Assembly: GCA_035578905.1 (NCBI GenBank)
Contig: JAQJVL010001202.1
Coordinates: forward strand, 62,001-126,000
DNA length: 64,000 nucleotides
Origin: Stictocephala bisonia
Taxonomy: Eukaryota > Arthropoda > Insecta > Hemiptera > Membracidae
Reading direction: 5' to 3'
The position numbers and the translations under genes are program-made. The notes below the pieces were generated by a model, which did no database searches, was not told the DNA's origin, and saw only the letters and a program-made list of their open reading frames with translations. Positions 23,201 to 35,880 of this stretch are shown one piece after another; positions within the stretch are counted from its first letter, which is position 1, and each line of letters opens with the position of its first letter.

Positions 23201-23714
23201 TCTATATTTATAAAAGAGGATGTTTGTATATATATATGTTTGAAGTTTATGCGCTGCCAAACCATCCAACCGATCGCCATGAAACTTTAGGATGTTGTAT
23301 TGTATACTCCCGAGATGGTTTCTGTGAAGTTTGATGCAGATCCGTCCACAGGGTCCCGCCCCACGGGCTCCTAAAGATCCCATGTTATTCAAATGGAGAA
23401 TCTGAATTGTTTACAAAAAACATATGACTGGGTGGTTTAATGTAGTTTCACATGCCATAAGCAGATTGAAGTTCTCACAACAACAGTACTGTATATGTTT
23501 TGATTTATTGTAGTTCTACATTTCACCTTGAGAGTGTAGCACACACTACAAAAAACTTTACATTTGTACACCAAATAAGAAGACCAAAAATATTGTTTAC
23601 CCTCTTGCACTCATTTAATAAATAATGGTTTTTTTCTATAATTCTTTTTATTGCTTTATTTTGGTATGTCAATGAAAAATGAAAGGCGAGACAACGTCCG
23701 CCGGGTTCAGCTAG
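23201..23714 (+). mobile_element. non-autonomous Helitron
   Basis: The element starts TCTATATTTATAAAAGAGGA (23201) and ends GGGTTCAGCTAG (23714), inserted between A and T as Helitrons are. About 10 nt before the CTAG end lies a hairpin, GGCG-A-GAC-AAC-GTC-CGCC (about 23684-23701). It has no terminal inverted repeats and makes no duplication. The 514-bp element has no Rep/helicase gene, so it depends on an autonomous partner. The start wording (TCTATA...ATAAAA) is like that of other insect Helitrons. Confidence 0.8.
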
Positions 23715-25700
23715 TAACATATATATTCTGTTAAATTCATACATTTTTAGATTTCTTTTTATTGATCATATATTTGATTTAGATTATAATTTTGTTGTTA
23801 GTTTTGTTGTATTATTTATTATGGGTGAAGTAAATACTCAACAGAAGTATTCGGCATGATCTGAGGATTGCACGTTAAGCATTAATTTAAATTGAATATT
23901 GTGTTTATGTTGTCATGTAATTGATGCAAGCTGATTAACAACAATGGCATTAAGTAATGTAGGCCTACAGCCTTTTATATACAAGGTGCCACAGTATCAG
24001 CACTAATATTTTGTTTGGTTTATTTCTATGATAGCTAGTGTAAATATAAAGTACTTAAAACTACATAAATAATATCTATAGATAGACCACTTAGAAAATG
24101 ACCTACTGAACACACTGGTGCGAGAGAGATGCACTGAGTGGTGGAAGTGAGACAGAGACCTACTCTTACCAGACAGTTTAATTCCACTTAAAAATTGTCA
24201 TGGCAACTAAGATGAGGGAATGCCGCATGCTTGTGGTGCAAAAGCAAGTTCGGCCATAACTTCATTAGCGATAGTGGCCAAGAATTTAACCAATGTATTC
24301 TTTCCCTATTAGAAAGGGAATTAAGTCCAAACAATGAGTTTATCATAAATTAAAACATGCATAACATAAATTGAGAGGGGGAGTTGGTGACAACGTTACG
24401 TAATATCTAAGGGTGTATAGTATAACCATTACAAGTCCATTACTCGGGGGCGGGGGGAGGACGTGGAAGGGAAAATTAATTCTTATATTTACTTGTATAT
24501 TTCAAAATTAATCTCATTTTACAAGTATATACACGACGGAAATAAAGGAAAGCTGATCTCCAAGCTGTGTGATAACGATTTCTAATCAATATCCACTGGA
24601 CAGGTAATGATTGATTGCCTTACCTGTTATAGGATAATGGAATTACATGGGCTTGACTGATAAATTGTGAAATATGATGTATCCATACATAAACTAACAT
24701 TAATGTATGTAAACATGAGTATTATGTAGGTAATGTATTGGCCAGGACTCCTCATAATGTGCTTATTATTGTTTTACATAAATTACCTGTTATTGATAAC
24801 TAGGTTTTGTTTACTTATTTCTAAAAATTACAATCTAAATATAAATAATAAATATTTTACATAGCCTCTTTACTCTTTCTTCCAAACAGTATTTTTTCCC
24901 TAGTCAACTGAAGTTATAATATGAATGAATGTTAGTAACATATTTCTGTTGTTGTCTTATAATATTTAAATTAATATGAGTAAATTGCGTTTTATATATA
25001 TTGTGAAGATTCATTACTAAGCGTTGGTTATAAACAGTGTGGTAGAACTATAAAAAATGTGGAATCTTTATGAAAATAAACATTTATTCTTGAAAGTTGA
25101 GAAAATATGTTCTGAAAATCTGCAACCTTCAGCTTAGATTTAAATTACTCTCCTATAATACAACACTATTCATATCCCATTATTCATTACATAAAAACAC
25201 ATAGATTAGAAAAGAAGTATTTTCAAGATAAACAAGAGAAGTGTATAACTAAAAATTAAAACATATGAAGCAAATATCATACTGTGATCTATAAAATATA
25301 GAAAGTAAATTATATAAAAAATAATTTTAAATAATTACAAAAACAACCACAAATTATTTTATAAAACATTTTTTACTTGGGAAATACTCAATAACAGTAC
25401 TTACTGTCACCTAGTTTTCATTAGAAAGGTAATAAAATAAACCTGTTAAATTAAAATATTTGCATTTTTTCATAAAATAAATTAGTAGCTACCATAATGT
25501 TTACGAAGAATAAAATAAATGTAAGTAGTCATTATTTTAGTTTTTCCAATAACAAATGCTGTGAAACACAAAGTTCATGTAGTACAGTATTTCAATATAA
25601 TTCACCAATTTAAAACATAAACTCAAGTAAATTCTTTGTATAGATAAATAGATTTATTTATTTACATCAGCCTTTACAAAAACCCTACTCAAAGGGTATA
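23715..25700. other. no gene; one dispersed repeat copy inside
   Basis: This is AT-rich DNA. A dispersed repeat lies at about 24100-24290 (annotated separately). I see no supported coding region. Confidence 0.45.
24100..24290 (+). repeat. dispersed repeat E, copy 1
   Basis: GAGTGGTGGAAGTGAGACAG, then AAAAATTGTCATGGCAAC and GATAGTGGCCAAGA, match 30795-30965 (GAGTGGTGAAAGTGAGACAG, AAAAATTGTCTTGGCAAC, ATCAGTGACCA) in the same orientation. The family is unknown and no ends are resolved. Confidence 0.6.
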
Positions 25701-25713
25701 AAAGTTGTCATTT

Positions 25714-25714
25714 A

Positions 25715-25785
<71 letters not shown>
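25714..25785. repeat. TA dinucleotide microsatellite
   Basis: An uninterrupted run of about 35 TA repeats. Confidence 0.95.
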
Positions 25786-25786
<1 letters not shown>

Positions 25787-25952
25787 TTATATCAATCTTA
25801 AATCTAAACTAGACTACACTACTATATAATTCGAATAATTCATGACAAATTTAACATTTTAAAAGATAGAAAATAGCTCCCAAGAAACAAAACAACCATT
25901 TTATAAACAAAAACCAGATAAACTAGGCTTTGACTTTGAGTGCTTTTTCATT

Positions 25953-26181
25953 CACTGGTGGCGCAGTGCTGTAACCCAGCTACATGGGGACAAACCTGTA
26001 CAGCTGTAGGTCCCTTAGTTGCCCTGGCTGTTGAGCTATTAATAAATTGCCCTTTCTGAGGAACAGTTGAACTCAGTTAGTAACCAGACTACACTCACCC
26101 ACACTCATCCTACACTCATATAATCATTCATATTCACCTTAAAATACCAACAACGTTGTGTCAGCATCTCATATGTAAGAA
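25953..26181 (+). repeat. SINE-like family B, internally deleted copy
   Basis: It begins TGGTGGCGCAGTGCTGTAAC and jumps after GGGGACAA directly to CTGTAGGTCCCTTAGTTGC, so the family-specific middle part (about 220 bp) is missing. The 3' half (CTACACTCACCCACACTCAT...CTCATATGTAAGAAT) is well kept. Confidence 0.8.
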
Positions 26182-27715
26182 TTCTCTCTTAGATACTCGT
26201 AGACATAATATACTGCCTGAGTTATCTTACTTGCAAAAGACTATCTTCCTTTTTTAAGATACTCTGAATGTAAATTTGTCTACACAAGATACAATAATGA
26301 ATTAAGTATAATATAAAGTAACAACAAACCTTATATCTACCAGTTTAAACAATATACATTGATACCTACTGTCTAACAATTCAAGTAATATACCCTAACA
26401 CTTAAAATCATTTGTAAAATTTCAAACAATATGCGACAACAATAAGATGCAGTGTTATTTTATATAGTTCGAACAATAAACACGAAAATCAATTTTAATT
26501 TCTAACAGAGAAAAGAATATAACCAATACCAGCAGTCTATATAACACAATCAATATACTCTTCACTAGTCTGTATTGCCATTTTCAACAGTTCAGAAAAT
26601 AAACACTACAGCCTTTGACGTAATTTATAAAAGTTTAAAACATATAAACACATCTGTTGTCATTTATAACAGTTAAAAATAATTTACACAGTCACCTGTT
26701 GTAGTGTATATAACGCTTAAAATAATGCATTCTAACACATTCTGTTATTTATAACAGTTTAAACAATATACAGTAACGTTTATTGACATTTATAACAATT
26801 TAAACAGCAAGCAGTGATATAAACTGCTTTGTACTTTACCTCAAAGCTCAAACAATTAAAGTTAACACGTAGATCCTTGGAACCCGTAATCTGATAAAAA
26901 AGCAATCTGATAGCAAGCTTGCCTCTAATCAATGGAATAGGTCTCAAGGAATGAGCAAAACATCGATTGGTAACAAGAAACGTTTAATTAATGGTCCCCT
27001 CTACTCCACTCCACCATGGTAGGTCTATTTATGGAGTGAAAGGCACACTTTGTTCAGCATTATGAAAGGGTTCTTGAGTTACCATTAAGTAGGGCATAAC
27101 ATCTGCCATAATCACAACACTAAACTTGAATTAAAATAATATATTATAGTGAGAATAGTGTTTTTATAGATGCCAACTACCTATTACATCATCCAGGAAT
27201 TTTACATTATTCACACTGAAACTGGAAAACAATGAGTAGGCCTGCGTGAAGAATGATGAAGGTCTCTGCCTGCCTGGAGCTGGAAACAAAGTTAAGAAAC
27301 AATACATACAAATCGGGGAATAACTTCAAACAAATACCTGGGGAAATTGGGTTCTGAGGGGTAAGAGATGGTGGGTAAAAAAGTCATTCGTAATTCAAGA
27401 TTTCAATATGGAAGAAATATCTTTTTATATTGACTCTAATATATAGCCTATTTACAAACATCTATCAACTCCACATTTTCTTAATAACTAATTATTTTCA
27501 AATTTTCAGTAACACAATTTTTTGTCTATTAGATTAGGATGAATCATTTGATGTATTATAATAAATATATGCATTTTTAGTAATGAGGGCTACAAAATAT
27601 CTCATTATCTTTCAAAATACAAAAAGATATGCAGGTTTGAGCTTAAGTGAAATATTTAATAAACACTAGCCTACCAAAATTTAGTGTTTCTCAAATTATT
27701 CTTTGATATGAGAGG
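26182..27715. other. no gene seen
   Basis: AT-rich DNA with repeated short motifs of the type CAATATAC and TTATAACAGTT, but no clear unit or coding signal. Confidence 0.45.
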
Positions 27716-28074
27716 ACGACACAATTTCTGGCGTATTTTAAGGTGAATACGAATGATTTCATGCGTTCGGATGACCTATTGAGTTCAACTTATGCTCAGA
27801 ACGGGACATTTATTAATAGGGCAGGGCAACTAAGGGACAAACAGATTTACGTGAAATTTGAATCATATAGTATTGGTCTGATTTTCAGCTAATTTATAAG
27901 CCTGCTATTCAGTTCCCTCCCCTACACTACCATACAGGCTTCTCTAGTAGTGTCCACACCGATAGCAACCATTGAGCGGACACCACGTCAATATTGAGAG
28001 GATTAAGTATAGAACCTATCGCCTACAATCTCCACTACACTTTGTCTCTAGTAGTTGGGTTACAGCACTAGTGC
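27716..28074 (-). repeat. SINE-like family B copy, diverged
   Basis: The complement shows the order of family B: GTAACCCAACTACTAGAGAC (head, near 28060), AGTGTCCACACCGATAGCAA read on the plus strand (27948-27967), and AGGGCAACTAAGGGAC at about 27822. The 3' tail (GTATTTTAAGGTGAATACG) is at 27732. Confidence 0.75.
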
Positions 28075-28435
28075 CGTATTAAATTAATTTATTGTTTGAT
28101 TTGGTGATTTAAATGTTTGTTTGGGCAGAAATAGAAGCAAAAACAAAAAATCTGACAAATGTTTAAACAACTGATTTTAATCTAAAGCCTGGCCATATTT
28201 GTCATATGTCGAATGTGTGGTCAAGAAAACATATTTTTACTCTTTTATATGTATTTGTCTAGAGTCGTAAGTACGCAGATTAAGAGGAAGGTTTGTTATT
28301 ATAATATGTGAGTTAATGAACTGGTGGAAGAGCGAGCATTTTATATGTAGACTTATGGGTAGAAAGTATTATCATCATTGAAGTGCTGAGAGAATGATTA
28401 GATCCGTCATAATGGTAGGTTTATTAATATGTGGG

Positions 28436-28560
28436 TAGGGATGGCAAATATTTTCAACATATCGAATTATCGAAAGAAAAATATCGATATACTGTATTGG
28501 GTACCCGATATATCGAATTATGAATGATTTGTCTGTTTAAAATTAAAATTGTTAAATGTA
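28436..28560 (+). repeat. ATATCGAT-rich dispersed repeat
   Basis: TAGGGATGGCAAATATTTTC begins a stretch that shares ATCGAAAGAAAAATATCGAT and GTCTGTTTAAAATTA with about 13370-13440 and its start with 9384. The TAGGG start is like hAT ends, but no second end or duplication was found. Confidence 0.45.
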
Positions 28561-29510
28561 TTCTGGACTAAATAAATAATTATTTCAGTATGTTCAGTGA
28601 AACTTCACATCCAATAATAGATGTTCCAGAAATTTTTGGACAATCTATAATTATATTGATTTATTTTTGTTTAAATTAAAACTAATGTGATAAAAGTTAT
28701 ACTTTAGTGTCCACCTTTAGCACTCGCATGTGAATGTTTAGGTATTTATATTTTATGACTTCATACAGAAGTAGGAGGGTGAAGTGTGTGATGCTATCAT
28801 GTAGATAGGTCCAGTAGATGGCATCTGTGTTTACATGAAGCAGAGATAAGGATCTGTTTGGGATGACGTCAATGACTTGTGTTTTAATAAGCAAACAGCT
28901 TTTTTCTATTATAAATCTTAAAGTCTTTTGTTGGTAGGTAAATTTTGACTTTCAATAATGAATGAATGAAAATTAAAAGTTATATTACATGTGTCTTTAA
29001 GAAATATGTGTGGTATATGAGGTAGTTGTATATAAAATGAAATCTAATGACATTTTTTTGAACATTTCATTTATGCATTGTTGAAACAAAATTAATACTA
29101 CTAAGCAAAATAATGATTTTACTTAATTTCCTTCTTTGAAGAGTTAACACTATTTATTTTTTTAATTAATTACCAGCATACAAACTGTTATGGATGCCAA
29201 TATAGATAAATATAGACACCGATGATTTTGATGAAAAAAAAAAATGGTTGGGATCCATACACCTGCAATAAAATAAAAATATCAACAAGGAGCCATGATT
29301 CCCAGGAGTACAAAGAGTAAGTAATATTTTCAGGCCACATGACAATATCTTTAAACGTTTTTAAAATGTCGACTAAAGGAGTATTGATGGGTGTGTGGTT
29401 GTAAGAAAAACATTTGATCCGTGTTAGGTATATTTTGATATGATTTGGTTGATTTTTTTTACTCAAGATGGACCCTCCCAACCACCTTTAATACTTAGCA
29501 CAAGATGGAA
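28561..29510. other. no gene seen
   Basis: AT-rich DNA. The short minus-strand frames (for example 29188-29481) have no recognisable domain. Confidence 0.45.
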
Positions 29511-29511
29511 C

Positions 29512-29635
29512 ACAGTGATACTGACCCACCCACCCATTCACACATGTACGGTTGTATTGACCCACCCACCCACTCATTAACGTACGGTGATATTGACCCA
29601 CCCATCCACTCATACACCAACGGTAGTATTGATGA
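29512..29635. repeat. dispersed G-rich minisatellite, 29.5 kb array
   Basis: Three and a half units of GATATTGACCCACCCACCCA-type sequence occur in the C-rich orientation, diverged from the 48.4 kb consensus. Each unit has three C-triplets, not four. Confidence 0.85.
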
Positions 29636-29855
29636 AATATTATACGTAAGATAATTTTAGAAACAAAACATAAAAACATTCTAAAATATTAGAAAGAGAA
29701 CGTTTTAGAACCTGAAAGGCTATGCCTTAAATTTGAGACTCCAAATTTAACATTACAATTAAAGACATAAAAATAGTGTAAAGAAATTTATTAAATTTAA
29801 TATATTGATGAATTAAAAACCTGTTATATACCAGTAGTTAAATATTACTAGTTTT

Positions 29856-29901
29856 ATTATATTTACCGTTACCATATATATATGGTAACGGTAAATATAA
29901 T
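29856..29901. repeat. 46-bp perfect palindrome
   Basis: The sequence is self-complementary without a mismatch over 46 bases, centred between 29878 and 29879. The half-site is ATTATATTTACCGTTACC plus ATATA. The core TTACCGTTACC is not a simple repeat, so the symmetry is not a microsatellite artefact. Confidence 0.95.
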
Positions 29902-30794
29902 GGATTATTATAATTAAATAATTAAATAATGGACAGAATAAATAAACAAAACAGCTGATAAAAGGGTTTATTGTTGTAATTAATATTTTAAGAATATATT
30001 TTTGTAAACTATGTACATAATGTGATTTTTTTTTAACCAAGTCTTTAATCACTTTATGAAAAAGCTATTCATTATTCATAATAGGCAAATAAGTAGTCAA
30101 ACTCAGATAAATAGTAACACCAAATATAATGAAATTATTAGTCTATTTGTTCATAGAACAACAACAAAGTACAATAAGTTAGAACGTTCAAGACTCAAAG
30201 ACCATTAGGAGATTAGTTTCTTGTCGAATGCATATCTGGAAAACCTCCAACTAGTTATGAAAAGAATAACGTTTTAAATTGAGGTTTAGATTCAAATGAG
30301 AGTTCACTAACCGTTAATATTGTGTTGTTTGAATTACAATCAAATCATGACACACGGTGTAACTATAGTAATTATAAATAGTAAACTATGTTCTGAATAA
30401 ATAGTATTTGATATGTTTATTAAAAATGTATTACAGTATCACAGAAATCATTTGGAATAGTCTTTGTTAAAGAAGTTTTCGAAGATAAATAAATAGATCT
30501 TCTCTTCTGATCATTTAGGTTTGTAGTGTAACTACAAAGAGGTTCAACTCATTGTTATCCTCAAATTATATTTAGTTTATCAATTAATTAAATCATCAGT
30601 TACGTAATTAATTATTTTTTTTACATATTCTAAAACTTTAAAGAAGAGAAAAGCCTAAATGTTCTCCACTCTATATGAGATACGGGTATTAGTCTCTTAT
30701 TTTGGGGTAGGTAGAGTTGGTGAGTAAAGGAGAACATTGCTAAGTGAAGAATTATGATGGATAAATATAAGAATTGTACGTACACTTGTTTTAA

Positions 30795-30965
30795 TGTTGT
30801 TGAAATAGATGGAATGAGTGGTGAAAGTGAGACAGAGAAATATTCTTCCCCCACTGTGCAATCCCATTTAAAAATTGTCTTGGCAACCAGGATGACGGAA
30901 GTCCGTGAGCTGATGGCGAAATAGCAAGCCCCATCCATTACGTCATTAGCATCAGTGACCATTTG
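30795..30965 (+). repeat. dispersed repeat E, copy 2
   Basis: Matches 24100-24290 over about 170 bp in the same orientation; see that entry. Confidence 0.6.
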
Positions 30966-31449
30966 TTGGTTTGATTAATACCATTGAATCGAGTTTAGAT
31001 TAGTTAAATTATATCATTATTTAGTATTCAAATAACAATTAATAATTGCAAAACACAATGAATAATAATGTAAACAATGAATAGCAATCAAACAAACTTG
31101 TACATTTAATTACAGTTATTTTTTTGAAACTAAACACTGTCGAACACTTTAGGGTGTTAGTCACACCTGTGAAGTAAGGCAGCTCAGCGGAGGAACGAAT
31201 CCGCTCTGTTGCTGGAACCCCTACATGCACTAAATATAAAACGCAGGTTGCTTACAGTCTGGCCAAATTATAGTTTAAAATGTTGTACTTAAAGTTTTTT
31301 ACTATATGTGTTAGTAGATTTGAACAGTTTGTTATGTAAAAATTCTGTTAGTAAAACTCATGTTTCTATATTGAAAACTCCTGCTGGAGTTTGAGAATCA
31401 CTTCTGACTCAGGTCCAAATTATATCTTGAAATTTCAGTCAAACTTTGT

Positions 31450-31794
31450 GGATCTTTTTGCTTATTTCACAACCATTACTTTTTTTTACTTTCCATTTGT
31501 TCATTACCGCTTGATAAATATTCTATTGCTCTAAAAACTGTACCCCAATCATTTTTACTTCCACTGTGGCATTTCTTATCCTTTAGGAGTTTAATATCTC
31601 TGGCCTTAACTTATAGCTTTCCAAGAACTTACACACGGAGAGTGCAGTCGACAGTAAGTAAATAATGGGATTTACGAGTTTGTGATCAACTTTAGTAGCC
31701 ACCTAACCTAAACTGACCTACTAACCTAACCTGACCTAACCTAATCGTAATTGCGATAAAAAGAGTAGTAGTAGTGAAGAAACGGAAAATGTCC
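31450..31794 (+). mobile_element. MITE family M, copy 1
   Basis: This is the inverse-oriented relative of 35557-35880. It starts GGATCTTTTTGCTTATTTCA and its end, complemented, reads GGACATTTTCCGTTTCTTCA. The interior matches along its length (CTCTATTGCTCT-like tract, GGAATATC...CTGGCC, TTTGTGATCAACTTTAGTAG). A CCTAA-like tract lies at 31701-31744. Flanks AACTT(TGT)/AACTT(AAG) may be a decayed duplication. It has no coding capacity. Confidence 0.75.
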
Positions 31795-31969
31795 AACTTA
31801 AGCATTTTACAAACAATGTCGGATTTATCTTGATAGTATAAAGACCAAGCGAACTCATAATTAATGTAACAATATTAATATTTAAAATAACCCATTTAAT
31901 GTTTTACTTCAAAATTGTTACGCATGAGCCTATTTCCATAAGTTGTTTCACTCGTGAGGTTTTTGCAGT

Positions 31970-32215
31970 ACTACGAGTGGCCTAAGGCCTTGCACTCTGG
32001 TCAAGGTTCGCGAGTTCGAACTCAGCTCAACTTGGATGGAAGAGAACAGTGTTTATATTGTGTAGTGGAACGGTAAATCACCTGGTTTTGCAAATGTTTA
32101 TTGGTAGCAAGAGGAAGAGACCCGTATACTCTCTGACCGCGTTAAAAACGCGTGTGAGAAAACACACTGTATTACCTGTAAGGTTGGACTTGCTTGGTTT
32201 TAATACAAACATATG
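31970..32215 (+). repeat. SINE-like family D copy
   Basis: The tRNA-like head has GAGTGGCCTAAGGC (A box of Leu/Ser-like type) and GAGTTCGAACTC (B box). The body includes CGCGTTAAAAACGCG and CACACTGTATTACCTGTAAG. A second piece of the body lies in inverse orientation at 32635-32755. Confidence 0.7.
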
Positions 32216-32634
32216 GTAAGTGATTTAGACACAGCAATGTTTATTGTTTACTCCACGATGTTGTTCAAATAATTTAAAATAAGGACTGCGATTTTCAAGT
32301 TTTTGATTACAATGGATATTGTATTTAGTTAGTGTTATTTATTTTATTTACATTTTAATATCCGTTTTGTTTAATACTAATAAAGTTTATTTAGTGTACT
32401 TTATTTTATTTACTTTTTTATTTATATTTGTCTTCTTAAACATAATCAACATGAATATGACGAGGTTTAAAAGGTCATAAAAATATATTTTATAAAGAAG
32501 AAGTTAATTTGTAAATTGCCTGGTTTATTTTTAAATAGAACTTAAAACAATCCCTATAAACTGAGGTTATTCATAATTCATCAAGTAATAATACTTCATT
32601 AATTGGTTTACCCACTAGGCTGGCCAATACCTGA

Positions 32635-32755
32635 CATAAACATATGTTTATAATCTTGCTCTTACCGATAAACAAACAGATCCAACCTTACAGGCAATAC
32701 AGTGTACATTCCCACACGCATTCTTAACAGGGTCTGACAGTTATTGTTAAGATTG
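32635..32755 (-). repeat. SINE-like family D, 3' fragment
   Basis: The complement reads GACCCTGTTAAGAATGCGTG, then ACTGTATTGCCTGTAAGG, matching 32135-32195. The tRNA-like head is missing. Confidence 0.7.
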
Positions 32756-33026
32756 GCTGGACGTTTTATTAAATAAAGACACATATAAATAACTTGTCAT
32801 ACATTAAGAAAATATAAACTAAAAATAATTATGCAAAATAGTGCACAGAGGAAAATGTTACAAAATTAATAAATATAATTTTGGCATATACAAATAATTT
32901 AGGCTTAAATAGGTCGAGGCAAATACTTTTCCATTTCTCATGATTTTGAAACCTTTCCAAATATTTTCTAAAGAAATGGTTTATGGAATAATCACTTTTA
33001 TCGTATTTTATATTTATACATTATAC

Positions 33027-33640
33027 AGGGTGTACAAAAAGTCCCGGACCGGTTAAATATTTAAAAAAATGTTAAAGAGAGCCAAAATAATGGGTACTAA
33101 GTTACCGAACTTAAAAATCTATTTTAACACATTATCAGTGACCAGCTACCTGTTTAGGTGGATGGACCATTAGGCATTGGAAGAAAATCTTAAATGTAAG
33201 CATAAGTCAATATGCTTACCATTTTAAAGTATTAATTAGTAGAACATCATGCCACAAATTATATATCAAAAAGTTAATTCTAAACCAAATGGTGGCACTC
33301 GGAAGTTTCAATACTGATCTTTGTGTATGTTCAAGAATTACTTAATTTTACTATAACCATATCAGATAAATCTACAAAACCTCACACATGATTACTGTAT
33401 ATAAAAATCTACTTTAAGATGTATTCAGTATCCTGCTATTCCTCTATGGGAACGGCCCACGAGGGTCAGTAGAAAAGTTTTAATGTAAGCATAGGTCGAT
33501 ATGCACATAATTTAAAAGGGCTGGTCAAGTAAAGAAGAATGCCGCAAATCGTTTTTCTATAGATTTATCCGTCACAAAATGGTGGTGATTCAATTATCAT
33601 TCAACCACCGCCATTTTGTAACTGGTCAGAGGCAACCGGT
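33027..33640 (+). repeat. CAGGGTGT-type repeat with internal duplication
   Basis: The start CAGGGTGTACAAAAAGTCCC (33027) after TA resembles Tc1/mariner MITE ends. Inside, two related stretches (about 33110-33230 and 33400-33520) share AAAATCTA(T/C)TTTAA and AATGTAAGCATA(A/G)GTC(A/G)ATATGC. A diverged inverted repeat (ACAAAATGGTGGTGATTCAA / its partner) lies at 33576-33622. The right end was not found. Confidence 0.5.
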
Positions 33641-34422
33641 CTATCTGGTGTTCTTGCGAAAAACACATTTTTATTAAAAAAACCTAAGGTTAATTTTAAA
33701 GATTTCAAACACATTTAAACTTGAACTTTCGATCACCTATATATAATTATGATGTTAAGTTCCATAGAAAACTCAACTTTTGTTTTACTGTAAAAAGCGA
33801 ACAAAATAAATGTTACTGATAGACAAGCATGCAGGATAATACACGTGTAAACTATACAGCATTTTGCTGTTCTAAGCAATGTAAAAACGAATTCCTTATT
33901 TTATTTACATAGGTAGATATTACATAAGGATTACAACTAGCTTAGACTACTGTTCCAGTTTGCACGAAGGCTTTCCTCATGTCGGATTACCGGCGAACGT
34001 CAAAGTGACTCTGGAATGAGTATTATATTCAATTAGCTAGCCATCACTCTGGATTATGTTCATTCTTGTTGGATTTCCAGTGTAGATTACACGAACGGTT
34101 CTTTGTAATTGTAATACCGAGTTGTTCATACTCTTACTTTCTAAAAGTATGTACAGAAGGTGTATATAACAACACAATGTGTATATATTACAGATTGAAT
34201 ATATAATTATGTAATGTGACGTAAACAGTGGTTATAATTTTGTAAATGTATATAAATATTTTCATAGCTATACATTTTTGGCTTTTTAATAAATAATGTA
34301 AATATTTAATAAAGTATGTGAACAAACAAGTTTATTTAATATTTATATACAGATAGCCCATAAAAGCCCTTGATACACCATGTGGTTGTATGAATAATAT
34401 AATATATTTATCTACAAATATA

Positions 34423-34690
34423 CTATAATATATATTTTACAACAAATGGCATACTTAGCTGATCTTGATCTAACGTTACTCCCAGGTACAGTGGATGTTC
34501 ATTATGATGGAGTTTTACACCATTTAGAAAGATATTAAGTTTTCGATTAGCCAGTCTGTTACTTAGGTGGAAGCAGGCTACTTTGGTTTTTGGTGGGTTA
34601 GAATTCAGCTTCCAGGTTCTAAAATACTCTTCGAGAGATGCAAAGTTTAGAAATAATAAGGAAATAAAAGAATATACATGTTTAGACATG
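34423..34690 (-). pseudogene. Jockey-type LINE RT relic
   Basis: The minus-strand frame contains WKLNSNPPKTKVACFHLSNR, then RKLNIFLNG and HPLYLGVTLDQ. This is the segment just after the YADD box in Jockey-type RTs (LxxNPxKTxVxxFHL...YLGVTLD). It is about 88 codons long, lacks both catalytic motifs and is a short relic distinct from the RT relics at 15 and 20 kb. Confidence 0.75.
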
Positions 34691-35548
34691 AAGGGCTAAA
34701 ATTACTTTGGTATATAAAGAAAATGGACCGTTTAGGCTAAAAAAGGAATTGCAGAATTTTATTAAAGTCAAAGAAGACAATCAAATGGACAGTTGAAATA
34801 AAATATTTCACAAAAGGAGCAATTTATAGCACAAACTGACGTGTAAAAATTGAAAATATCCCGTTTTGATTTGAGTTTTAGTTGAAAGCTGACCAAATAC
34901 TAACTTGAAAAGAGACTGGAACAACCTGGTCTAGTGAAATAACGTTTCATTACAAAAGAATTTAACATTTTTCAAAATAAAGAAAGGCCTATTTACCAAG
35001 CAACTTTTAGCAAGAGTGATAGACTGCATTTTAGTTTCGTATTCAGAGAAATAATTATTTTTGTTTAAAGCTGAGGTTAGTAATATAAACTAGCTTTGCG
35101 TAATGATTAAGTTGTATATGAAAACTATGTATGTAAAATAAATGTCATCATACTTTTTAAGGTAAATGCTGATGCCATGTGCTAAGCGTATGACTCAGCA
35201 ACAGTAAATGCTTCACTGCACCCTAACGTTTACGATGCTTAGACAAGCCTTCTGCTGAAAGTTCACAACATATATTAAACAAGGTAAGTTCAACTTGTAA
35301 AACCTAAATTGCCTTACGGGAAACGTTTTACTCAGGGTATCTAGTCAATTGAATCTTGTCAACAAAGTTTTACCGAATTTAAATATACTGTTCAGAAAAA
35401 TTGACCAAGTTACTTTAAACAATTGATATACCAGCAGTTAAATTAATTGGCATTATTAATATTTTTGTTGCATTATTATATTAAATCTTGACCAACCTGC
35501 AAGGTAAATTTCTCAATATGTCTCTTACTTTTACATAAATTTGCAATA
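34691..35548. other. no gene seen
   Basis: AT-rich DNA between an RT relic and a MITE; nothing else recognised. Confidence 0.45.
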
Positions 35549-35556
35549 CTGTACTT

Positions 35557-35880
35557 GGACCTTTTCCGTTAATTCACTACCATTACTTTTTCCGTTACTT
35601 CACTACCACTTCTTTTTTATCGCAATTACGGTTAGATTAGGTTACGTCAGTTAATTTAGGTTAGTTGGCTACTAAAGTTGATCACAAACTAGTAATCCAC
35701 TGAATGACTTACCGCCGAATTCGTTCTCCACGTGTAAGTTCTTAGAAAGCGATAAGGCACGGCCAGCGATATTGGATTCCTAGAGGATAAGGAATACCAA
35801 AGTGGACGTAAAATGGTTGGAGAACAGTTTAAGAGCAATAGAGTATTTAATAAGTGTCAGTGAATTAACGGAAAAGATCC
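35557..35880 (-). mobile_element. MITE family M, copy 2
   Basis: The 324-bp element has terminal inverted repeats of about 21 bp (GGACCTTTTCCGTTAATTCA at 35557; the complement of the right end differs at one position). It is flanked by the 8-bp direct repeat CTGTACTT (35549-35556 and 35881-35888). An 8-bp duplication fits hAT, P or Merlin-like transposons. It has no ORF. The left terminal motif is partly repeated at 35583-35606. It is the inverse of 31450-31794. Confidence 0.85.

Noticed and set aside
31701..31744. Interstitial telomere tract
   Set aside because: The CCTAA units are irregular and lie inside a MITE present in two copies, so they are part of the element and not a telomere fusion.
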